From Sparassis latifolia (taxonomy: Eukaryota > Basidiomycota > Agaricomycetes > Polyporales > Sparassidaceae), in contig CM031556.1 of assembly GCA_018466975.1 (NCBI GenBank), positions 3,286,001 to 3,350,000 on the forward strand: a stretch of DNA of 64,000 nt, in the 5' to 3' direction. The notes below the pieces were generated by a model. That model made no database searches, was not told the DNA's origin, and saw only the letters and a program-made list of their open reading frames with translations. The translations under genes were made by a program, and so were the position numbers. This document shows, piece after piece, positions 49,041-58,913 of this stretch (the stretch's first letter is position 1; every line of letters begins with the position of its first letter).

Positions 49041-50347
49041 CCTGCAGGTCGAGGCTGAGGGAGAATGCTGTAGGAGATAAGGGCGCTTGATTTCTCTGAT
49101 CTAATCTTCGGCCTCCCTGCCGCGGCCATCCGTCGCGCAATTGTGATCATCACCTCCCGGATTATCTGTTCAGCATCTACACACTGTACTCTCACGAGAG
49201 CTAAGTACTGGAAAAGGGCTCCCTTCGGCATGCATCATGATCAAGCAGCAGCGTTCACCGACATTTTCTCATAACGTTCTCTCGCTACCAAGGAAACTAT
49301 CATGGGTATTCTCGACAGACGTGGAAACCTTCCCATGTTCACCTTGGCTGCTCTACCTGTCTACTGAAATTGCAATGGACCCGCCGCCAATGACAGAGCA
49401 TGTCACTCTTTTCTGGCGGGATCTGTACCTTTGCGCGGTCATTCACCACCCGTCTTGATCTTCACCTGATGATAGTGAGTACTGCGCCTCGTAGGTGTGT
49501 GTTTTAGTGGTATTCTCCCTTTGATAGGCTGCAGTTCTATGGTCTCCGTTCTACGCATTTTTACTTACAGCTCTCCGCCCACCTCCTTCAGACTTCGTCA
49601 TGACTTACCCGTTCTGTCGACCTATTCTTACCGTCAGACCCGAGGTTGAAGTCAATCATTGGTGTGGGTTGGTGAACGGTTCCGTCTCATCTCGAGTACG
49701 ATTGGCAGGCTTGGGTACATAACTGCGCGGCAGTCGCAGGAAGACGCAGAAGTTGTTGCAAAGGACAGGTGCCCGTGCTGCATATACGATCATTGATGCA
49801 GGGCCCCGAAGCTGCAGGATCTTTGCGAATGCCTGAATGTGACCATCCATTGCACGGCATGATGGTGATGATGTGGATTATGTTTGTCAGCTTCAAGTTA
49901 TAGTTGGACCGGACGATTCTGACATCTGCACATCGCCTCGCTGATAATCTCGGGATGAAGCACTGGCAGGCTGACTTTTGGGAAAGGTTGTCTTGCGCAA
50001 AGAAGTTCGTTTATGACATCTCACAGCTAGCTCACCGCGTCGCAGTCCGAACTGTCCCCACTGCCTGCAAGTTGAGGCTGAAGTGTGCTCTGCATACTTC
50101 GTTGGCTCGTGGCGAGGCGTTCGGTATATCCTCGCACGTGCTGAGATCACTCAACGATGATGGTTGCTCGGTACGGGCGATCGGATGTCGTGCCCGGAGC
50201 GCCATGGTATACTGGTGTCGAACAAAAGCCCGATTGCTCTCTGTCTGCTCATCAAGACCGTGTCTGAGCTGAGAGCTCACCGGATACCCCACCCTCACTC
50301 GACATCCATCTACGTTATCGTGTGTATACCGAGGTGTATATTCCTCA
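49041..50347. promoter_or_regulatory. Divergent intergenic region, IST1 / RasGEF gene
   Basis: About 1.3 kb between two head-to-head genes. It should carry both promoters and long 5' UTRs. Short open frames occur on both strands, none recognisable. Confidence 0.45.
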
Positions 50348-52762
50348 ATGGCCTCTTCGTGCATGCCGTCACGTAAACGGGGCAGCCAGCTTCCTCGTCT
50401 ATGGATCGATTCTTCGCTATGTAGCTACAAAAGGTCGCTGCATACACCAGCTTCCACACTGTCATCTGCCCCCTTCAGTGCAGCTATCAGTGCAGCTACT
50501 ATATCTTCTTGTGGTCCATCTACAGCTGATGCATTTCATGTCCTTTGCCTTTACGACTTTACCTCGGACGATCCAGATCAACTATCTTTCAAGAAGAACG
50601 AGATCCTGGACATTATCAAGCGGGAGAACACCGTAAGCCTCAGTTATCTTATGTAGACTGCTCTCGTACGAGGTAACTGAAATCCTCTCATAGGGATGGT
50701 GGGCTGCGGTGCGGCCTGGTCATAATTGTGTCGGATGGATCCCCAGCACCTTCGTGGAAGCCATTTCCGAGAACAAACTACTTGGTTCCAACGGGGAAAA
50801 GAGGATATACGATCATATCAGGAAGATGTACGGCTCTCCTGTTATCCCGAAGGGCGGCCAACTATTGATCGCCTCTCCTGGAGGAGAGACGGGCGAGCAA
50901 GACTGGGTACCGTTGCCAGACGATGAACAAGTTCGCGAATAGCTTTACTGCTCAATCAATTACGGATTTTGATCTTTCATGCAGGCGCCAGTAATGCAGC
51001 TGTTCAGCCAGTCTGCCAAAGACTGTGCTCCCTTCGCCTTCAGTCCGCTCATCCCTCCTCACGAAGGCATCGACAGCACACCATTGAATTTCCACGACTC
51101 AGATAGTGACTCCTCCCCTGATAATGGCATCATGTCGAGACTCATCCCGAATCCCGGGTCATCTAACCATCGAATGCTCCAGGTTCCTCCGTCCAGAGGT
51201 CCACCAGCTCCCAACGATTCGGCATCTTCATTGCACAAGCATCTCTTGCCTTCACCAACGTCGTCTACAGCCCGGCACAGTCGTCCACGACCAGTCCTTA
51301 TTGACGATTGTTCTTCTCTCAATCGACTCTCTACACTCTTCGAGACCAAGAACGTCGAAGAATTAGGCTCTCCGCTCATTGCTGAGACGCTCGATTCATT
51401 TTCGCGGGCGGCCACAGGGCAGTGGTCGGATGTGTTGAAGCAATCGCATGAGATCCAGGTGAGACATGACGGCATGGTAACTGCTGGTTCGTTGCATAAC
51501 CTTCTGGAGAAATTGACCGACGACCCCGGTGAGTATAATCATTCTACAGCGGAACAAGCTTGTCTCATCTTCCATACTCAGCATGGCCTCCACCTTACAT
51601 GAAATTTCACCGTATATTCCTGATGACTTTCAGGACTTTTACCACTGCCGAAGAGTCGTTCAACTTTCTCTCGAAGCAATTCCACATGACTGCCCCTGCC
51701 GGTCTGGGTCCCAAGGAACTCGAGCAATGGGAGGAGACGAAACTCCACCCGTTGCAGTCACGAGTCTTATCTATATTGAAAATATGGTCCGAGGAATATG
51801 GAATGTACCAATACGACCGACAGATCGTCAGACAGGTGGTGGATCTGCTATCCTCCGTCACTGCGCCGCCTCTACTCGCCGTCACGGCGCAAGCGATGCT
51901 ACAGTCTGTCGAGCGCCTTGTAAGAGTTTATCTATTATCCTCAGGTGCGCTCGACTGATATTTGTGCGGGAAGATGTCTGGAGTAAGCCGTGCCGTTCCG
52001 GGCAAGAAGAATTTGAGAAAGGCGAAAATCGAACTCCTGAGGATGGATCCTGCCGTGGTGGGGCAGCATCTGTCCATGTACGAGCACCGGCTTTACTCGA
52101 AGATACGTCCCCAGCAATGCATTGATTGGGGAAGGTCGCGCGACGATGTTGCAGATTTGATTACATTGCGCGCAACTCATCACAAGCTTGGCGCTTGGGT
52201 GAAGTCGAGCATCCTCAGTGCAGACTCATCAAAAAAGAGAGCCAACATGGTGGATTTCTGGATTTGCGTTGCAGAGGTCAGTAAATCCCAACTTTCGTTG
52301 GTGGACATTACTGAATTTATGAATTTTGCTCAGTCGTGCAAGTTGCTAAACAACGTGTCGAGCGCGAGCACGGTGGTTTCCGTGCTTTCAAGTGATTGCG
52401 TTCCTCAGCTGCACCCAATCTGGGCGGATACTTCGCGCAAAGCACGGCTAGACATCCTCTCGACTTTCATCCAGTCTTCAGGTCGCCCTTTGGCTCCGGA
52501 GCAAGCTGATGATGTGCCCTGCGTGCCACACATCGAGAGGTACCTCAGAGACATCATACACACCAACGAGCAATACCAGGACTACACCGTCGTCCCAGTG
52601 CCCTTCATAAACTCGACCGTCTCGCTGATCAATTTCGCCAAACGGGAAAAGTGGTTCGACATCGTACAGGCGATGTTGTGCCATCAGTCGAAGACTTTTG
52701 ACTTTCCTGAGGATGCCACCTTCATGGAATTCATTGCTGCGAATTTGGAGACTCCGGCTTAG
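50348..52762 (+). CDS. SH3-RasGEF protein (Cdc25-like) with divergent catalytic end
   Basis: Predicted Ras guanine-nucleotide exchange factor. The start at 50348 leads to a Ser-rich leader and an SH3 domain: LCLYDFTSDDPDQLSFKKNE and, after an intron, GWWAAVRPGHNCVGWIPSTF. A linker follows (PRPVLIDDCSSLNRLSTLFE), then a RasGEF-N domain (FHRIFLMTFRTFTTAEESFN, WSEEYGMYQYDRQIVRQVVD). The catalytic domain begins LLRMDPAVVGQHLSMYEHRL and RLYSKIRPQQC, with WVKSSILSADSSKKRANMVD and, after an in-frame intron from about 52277, SCKLLNNVSSASTVVSVLSS. Where Cdc25 proteins have PC.PFLGVYLTDLTF this one reads PCVPHIERYLRDIIH, then SLINFAKREKWFDIVQAMLC. The start could also be at 50366. Catalytic activity is uncertain. 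Confidence 0.85.
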
Positions 52763-53236
52763 ATCGTCTGGTGTGTCAACCAGCTCGAGAGGCTCAGTAT
52801 CTTCTTTACTTTGGCGTGTTGATCGCACGGGGGCTCTGTAAGTTATTCGTCTGTACTGGGCGGACTGCAGTCGAGGATGTGAGGACCCATGGACCTTTTG
52901 CTGTCACTGGGGTATTTTTTGCGGATCGGCATTTTCTAATATTTCTCCTAATGTTTTACAATTACCTGCATTGTCGTGTCATGTCCTGCAGTCGTCTTCT
53001 AGATCTGGCAACAATGAAACATGCAGTCCACATGCCAATGTCCATATGTTAATGAGAATGTGCGGGATGTACGACAGTTAGAATACAGAGAAGGCGCTTG
53101 ATCATTACCTCTAGCAAGACGGATAAAGAGTAACGCATCACGAAAGGAAGACATCGGGGTTAAACTGAACAAGAGGTGAGCACCGTGTTCACAGAGCCAA
53201 GACGGGCACTAGCGGTGCAGCAGGCAGGATGGTTCT
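52763..53236. other. Convergent 3' intergenic region
   Basis: The 474 bases between the ends of the RasGEF gene (plus) and the Rab5 gene (minus) should hold both 3' UTRs. No gene or repeat was seen. Confidence 0.5.
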
Positions 53237-54236
53237 TCAGCAATTGCACTGCTCCCCCTGACCCGGCGTGGTATTTGCCTGCCTATTAAGATCGACTCCT
53301 GCTCTGCCCGGTGCTCCTGGTCTGGCTCCTCTTGCAGATGGAGGCACTGTCAATGGCAATTTCTTGGCTGTAGTCATGGTTAGGACGCAGAATTATTGAG
53401 GTAGGGATAGAGATTCCAACAGACCAATTGCAGTGAATATCTCTGTGACGCCTTCACCGGTCTTCGCACTCGTCTCGCCCCACATCAAGCCCTCTTCCTC
53501 GGCGTACTTCTTCGCTTCTTCTTCTGAGACCTGACGTCGCGCAGAAAGATCGGACTTGTTACCGCAGAGAGTGATCACGATAGATGGGTCCGCTTGGCGC
53601 TGGAGTTCACGGATCCATGACCGAGCCTTCTCCAGTGATGCTGCCTGTGTGATGTCGTACACTACGACAGCGCAGTTCGCATTGCGATAGTACATTGGTG
53701 CCTGAAGAATAATGAATATAGAGGCAATTCACGCAGGATCAGAGTACATACGAGAGACTACGCATCATGGTCAGCACGGGCCTAGAGCACAGGCGTAATC
53801 GTCACACACCTTGTATCGTTCTTGACCAGCAGTATCCCTACACACCTTGTTGATAACATTAACGCAGGCTAGATAGAAGGTGACGTACCATATCTCAAAT
53901 TTGACCGTGGTCTGGTCATCCAACGTTACCGTCTGTGTCAAGAACGCAGCTACAAAATTACCACGTGTTTCAATAGGTGACGTGTGCAAGCAACGCAGAC
54001 ATACCCCCAATAGTGCTCTCCCGGTAATCATCGAACTGGTCCTTCACAAAACGCAGTACCAGACTTGGGCAAAGCGAGTCTTAGCGCACCGGCAATAGTG
54101 TGAAGCCTGACGCAATACCTTGACTTCCCAACGGCCGACTCTCCTGTCGGTGATGTTAACTTCTTCAAGCAATGTAAGGTATGTGCATATGCTACTCACC
54201 GAGTAAGACAAGCTTGAACTGATGTTGTTTTGACAT
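53237..54236 (-). CDS. Rab5-type GTPase (Ypt51/Vps21)
   Basis: Small GTPase of early endosomes. The start at 54236 gives MSKQHQFKLVLLGESAVGKS with the G1 P-loop GESAVGKSS. Next come LVLRFVKDQFDDYRESTIG, where switch I carries the G2 Thr, AAFLTQTVTLDDQTTVKFEI, the G3 box WDTAGQERYK, SLAPMYYRNANCAVVVYDIT, the G4 box GNKSDL and the G5 box ETSAKTG. The tail is VPPSARGARPGAPGR and ends in CNC, a CxC prenylation motif. The residues SL between RYK and APMYY come from a 6-nt microexon, TCTCTC at 53752-53757, with AG and GTATGT flanks. AAFLTQ and the YDITQAASLEKA helix are Rab5 features. Eight or more exons in 1 kb. Confidence 0.93.
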
Positions 54237-54587
54237 AGCACTTGGGATGGAATGGAACTGAGAGCACTGGTGGAGATACGGGTGGCGGAGGCGATGCCGA
54301 CCCCTCCTAAAAAGGAACGTTTCTCACGGTGCCACGCCGATACCAACCGTGAAAATTTGAAACCGCCTGACTTGACCTGTTTCCCTCATCGTCGCCTCGC
54401 TGGCATCCTTCCCCTCCTCTGTGTTCGACTTGAGGCCATCAATCACATCATACTGCGTGAAGCCGACGTTCGCCACATCGTCTGAGCTCGCTTTAGCCGT
54501 TGGCAGAATATTTGCAGAACCTACTGCGACTGTCTCGCCGATTGTTCAAGCTTAGGTTCAAGGCAACAAGTCGAAGGCGCTAAGAAA
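54237..54587. promoter_or_regulatory. Divergent promoter region, Rab5 / Mei2-like gene
   Basis: The 351 bases between two divergent start codons. No strong TATA box; probably a shared housekeeping promoter. Confidence 0.45.
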
Positions 54588-57482
54588 ATGAATCGACACC
54601 ATCCATATGGTGGGCCGTATGAGAATCCATCTCCGCGAAGAGGTGGTCCGTCGTTTGGTCCAGACAGATCCCATCGCTTTTCTGAGCGCGGTGGCACCCG
54701 CGGACGAGGTTTTGGCCGTGGGCGGGGTGGTGGAGGCGGAGGTGGAGGAGGAGGCGGAGGAGGAGGCGGAGGCAGCTCCTATGGGGTCTATGACGGAGGT
54801 GCTACACCATATGATCAAGGTCCTTCACAAAGCGACATGAATGGTTACAACACGTATGAATCTGGGCCCGCGCAAGATCCCTTCTACCAGAATAGCAACT
54901 TCAATTCAGCAACACCGGGGCAATACTCCTCGCCTGATACTTCTGGTCGCTACAGTCAAGATTTCGGTGAATTTGAAGGTGCGCTTGAAAATCACGTCGA
55001 ACTTAAGAGCATGAGTTTCAGGGCCTCAGGATTTGAGGCGAGTCAGGAGTCAGGCGTCGCGTGTTGAGTATCTTTCTATCAAACCTTGAGCCGTCAGTCA
55101 GCGCGTATCATCGTGTGAGCTCGAGCTTTGGACAGTTCTCTGCTTCACCCTCTGGGGTTCTTGGAACTGAACTTGTGACACAACTACCGCCGTCGCTGCA
55201 TCTAATTGTTCGGAGAGGTTTTTTCTCCTGTGCTACCTTTGAGCTGAGGCCTTGCTCTATCTCTCCCGTCTGTTTCCAGCGTACTAAGTTTCTGTTCTCC
55301 GATTATTTTTGGCCACGTCATCCATGTCACAACGTTCTCACATGTCAATTCACCCCGATAGACGGTTCAGGTCCTTCCTTTGGTCAGGGTAGTTATGGTG
55401 GTCGACCACCGAAGCGCATTCATCGTCGTGAAAGGGACGATAAAGTCCACGACTCAATAATCGAAGAGCGGATTCAGCGAGAACGTCCATGTCGTACCTT
55501 GTTCATTCGCAACATTAAGGCAAGTTCAACTCTCCGATACCGGACCTCGGGTCATCCGACGATCTCTGTGTGGGTTCGTAGAAAGAGAGCTGATGAGATG
55601 CCCCTCCGTCCGTTTTACAGTATGAGACCAACAGCGATGATGTCCGCCGTCTGTTTGAGGAGCACGGCGAAATTCGCACATTTTTCGATCTGATTGCAAA
55701 CCGAGGGATGGTGTTTGTTACTTACGTGAGTCAATTGTCCGGCCGGAAAAGTGAGTAGAAACTGATGCGATGCGTGCCTGCTAGTTTGATTTGCGCGCCG
55801 CGGAACGCGCTAGGGAACGTCTGCAAGGGTCAGAGATTAGTGGGCGTCCAGTGAGTTTGCTTGAGTCTGCAAGCCAGCCAGAATTTGAGAATGAGTATTG
55901 GTTCTAGATCGATGTTCACTATTCACTACCTCGTGACGATCACAGTTCCCGAGGAGACAAGTCCGATAAAAATCAGGTATGCATCTGGGCGATAACTCGA
56001 CTGAATACCAGGCTCAACGTATTCTGCGCCAGCAACTGCAAGGTACACTACTTGTCACGCTGAGGAATTCAGCCACAGGTCAAGCAATTGACGATAACGA
56101 AGTTCGGCGAAAGTTCCAACAGTTTGGAGATGTGAAGTCTGTGAAGCCTGCTGGAGATCGAACCGAGTGCGTGCAGTCATTCAGTCCTCGAGTTCTCATC
56201 GACCCATGATGACTTTTGTTCCATCAGTCAGCGATACGTTGAATTCTATGATACAAGAGTAAGTGGATATTGAGTGTCTTTGGATGTTTTGTCTCACGTT
56301 TTCCTGTAGGCGTGTGAGGAGGCACACGATCGCTTGCGGCACCAGGGTCTCCAGGATGGAGTAATGGATATCGTCTTCGGGTCTGACAGCGATGATCCCC
56401 GCGCTGCTTCTCCTCGGTACGCTCATTACCTGCATGCTCTTGACCTATTTTCTGACTCGCTCGGGTCGACAGAGGATACGACCGAGGACGTGACTGGGAT
56501 GAGCCTCCGGTACGCGGGCGTCGTGGCGGTCGCGGTGGGCGTGGCAGGGGCAGAGGATATGGCAGCGACGACTGGGATCGTCGAAGCGAATGGGGCAGAG
56601 ATCGCGATCGTGGACGTTCTTACGAGGACGAATACGGCAGGAACGGACGTGGCAGGGGTTATGATGAATCCTTTGATAGTAGGACTAATTATGGACCTCC
56701 TACTGGACCGTCCGGTCCCTCTGGCTATGGCACTCCCCCTGTCCCGCCCCCGTATGCGCAGCAGGCCGCGCCTCCCCCGGTGAGTCTGAACTTGATACTC
56801 ATGAAAATGATACTGACCTATGTTACTAGCCTGTTGACGAACGCCTGGAGCAAGCGAAGAAGGTGCAACAGGTGAGCAATGCGCAAGTCTGTTCCCTTCG
56901 CGAATCCTTATTGATGTCCTTCACAGTTATTGGCCGCTCTGAAACAGCCGCAGGGCGGTGCTGGAGCACCCGCTGCTCTGCCGGCGGCCCCGGCACCCCA
57001 ACCAGCGATGCAGCCACCCCCGATGGCACAGCCAGTAACGAACGCGCCGTCATACTATGCTCCGCCGCCCATGCCCATGCCTCCACCGCAGCACCCTACA
57101 TATCCCCGAGCGGCATGCCTGCCCAAGCAGCGAACTCTCCGTACTCAATGCCACCGCAATCATCGACGCCCCAGCCCTCTGCGCCGCCTGCTGGCTCGTT
57201 GGCCAACTTCCCATCAAATATTCTTGCGTTGCTGCAACAGAGCGGACAGGCGCCGCCTGCTCAGGCAGCACAGCCCTCGATGCCGCCGCCGCCTCCTGCC
57301 TCGTACGGGATGCAATCTGGACCAATGATGGCGTCGCCGCCACCTGGTATGCCTACGGAGCCTTCTGCCTCGCAGCCTTCCTACCAACAACTCATGGCGT
57401 ACTTGGTGCGTGCAGTTGCTGTTTGTTATGTGAATGGCATCGTGACGATCCAATTGCTCCCCAGTCGCAGAAGCGTACGTGA
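54588..57482 (+). CDS. Mei2-like RNA-binding protein with two RRMs (one frame break)
   Basis: RNA-binding protein of the Mei2-like type. The N-terminus has RGGTRGRGFGRGRGG and a run of sixteen glycines (about 54724-54774). RRM1 reads RPCRTLFIRNIK, then after a GC-AG intron YETNSDDVRRLFEEHGEIRT and FDLIANRGMVFVTYFDLRAA. RRM2 reads QGTLLVTLRNSATGQAIDDN, EVRRKFQQFGDVKSVKPAGD and RYVEFYDTRACEEAHDRLRH. An Arg-Gly/Asp-rich segment (RGRRGGRGGRGRGRGYGSDD) and a Pro/Gln/Ala-rich tail with LEQAKKVQQLLAALKQPQG follow. The first intron (54979-55361) is 383 nt, far longer than its neighbours. Near 57104-57108 the coding frame shifts by one base within a CCCC run; both sides look coding. The end (MAYLKRT) is a best guess. 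The RRM pairing resembles Mei2, but the C-terminal Mei2 RRM3 is absent. Confidence 0.85.
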
Positions 57483-57725
57483 GGAGTGCCAGTGTGAAAG
57501 CGTAAGTCAATCTTGGACCTCGAGTGCTTATTGGCCGCAGAAGTAATTAATGTACTTGGTGTACATCGTCGAGCTTGTCTATAGTCTTCGTCATCTATTT
57601 CTTTATGTTATGTTATGTACGTTTCGCATAGTTTTCCTGTAGCTTTACCCGGGGTGATCAGGGTCCTGGGAGCTGGATGATCGGCGCGTCCGAGCGCGTC
57701 TGGACTGCCACTTCGACTTATTGAC

Positions 57726-58290
57726 ATGTTGAACCTCACGAATGTGCGCAATTTGCTCTCGCAGGTGCTCGAGCTGCCAGCGCTGCACACCGCGGTGCTG
57801 TTCACCCCGCAGGGCGAGCTCATCTCGTACTCCGCGGACGCGTACACGCCAAAGGACCACGTCCGTGTCGTCGTCGGCCTCGGCGGGGAGGTGTGGCAGG
57901 AGACGAAGACGCAGGGGATCGGGATGGTCGCTAGCGAGGTGCGTCTGCGCATATGTGGGAGATGGCGCGAGTTTTGACTGTTTTGTAGGTCGGGCGGATC
58001 GTCGTTCTGCCTGTCGGCCTGAAGGAGGAGGGACCGAAGGAAGAGGGGGAGGAGGATGATGATGATCCGTTCATGTTGCTCGCGGTGAACGCTGATGACT
58101 CAGTGCCCTGGAGCGAGCTCGAGAGCAAGGTAGTCCGTTATGTTTCAGTTTGTCTTTGCGATGCTAACGCTGACGACAGGCAAGAGAGCTGGTGAGGCAT
58201 CTCGAGAGACCTATTGGCAGCTTGCGCGAACGTCTGGCTGCATCGCCGGTGCCCCTTGTGAAGCCGCGCCCTGAGCGCGCAACACGGTGA
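57726..58290 (+). CDS. Roadblock/LC7 domain protein, LAMTOR2-like
   Basis: Small roadblock-fold protein, likely the Ragulator/EGO-type scaffold that anchors TORC1 signalling GTPases on late endosomes or the vacuole. The start at 57726 gives MLNLTNVRNLLSQVLELPAL, then HTAVLFTPQGELISYSADAY, the central hairpin, and VVVGLGGEVWQETKTQGIG. The second exon has GRIVVLPVGLKEEG, an acidic insert EEGEEDDDDPFMLLAVNADD, and the third ARELVRHLERPIGSLRERLA. LLNxxG-like spacing in the hairpin favours LAMTOR2 over dynein light chains, but the identity is inference. Two short introns; the protein is about 150 residues, somewhat longer than human LAMTOR2 because of the acidic insert. Confidence 0.75.
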
Positions 58291-58913
58291 AATTCGACTG
58301 AGTCCGGTGCGCTCCCGGAGAAGGTTAGTCATCACCCAGTGGTTATATTTCGCGGTACATCATGTCGACATTAATATTCTCCCTGGATTAGCCCTGCTAG
58401 GCTGCACACGTAACCTACTGCACACGAACATCCAGCGCTCGGCCCACGCGGCGTGGTCGGGTGGAGTTATGACGCGTTCGCTGAGCGGGCTCGGTCTCTA
58501 CAAATACCCTCGCTCTCGAGCAGCAATTATAGCAAGAGCGTAAACCACGTCTCGCGTAGCGAGGTGCTGCTCGGAGTTCCCTGCGCGCCCGACGTATGTT
58601 TGCCGAGACGTAGATAGAAGTCATACGAAGTGTGCATCTCGTATGACTTCCTAGTAGCTACTGTAGGTACGGAGCCATAGGTGACATGGAATGTGATGAT
58701 CCGAGTACTGGCGGTTGAACTCTGCGAACCAGTGAATTTTTGAGAATTTTCAGTAGCATTAATTGTAGGCTGGGCACGGGGACGTGTCTCGCCGCCAACC
58801 GTGACGTTGCGCGTCCGTCGTTCACTGTTCAGAGACTTTACCTCCGTGACCGCGGGCTCCCCGAGCTTTAGACGATACCTCGCGACGCTGGTAGTTGTGT
58901 CCTTGCCTTGGTC
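58291..58913. other. Intergenic region with perfect inverted repeat
   Basis: About 620 bases between the roadblock gene and Coq1, both on the plus strand. It holds a perfect inverted repeat, GAAGTCATACGA at 58617-58628 and TCGTATGACTTC at 58639-58650, separated by 10 nt. The hairpin could mark the roadblock gene's 3' end, but it may equally be a transposon trace. Confidence 0.6.

Noticed and set aside
57057..57482. Alternative plus-strand frame over the Mei2-like tail
   Set aside because: This third frame is open because of GC-rich Pro/Ala codons; the real product follows the other two frames on either side of the break at 57104.
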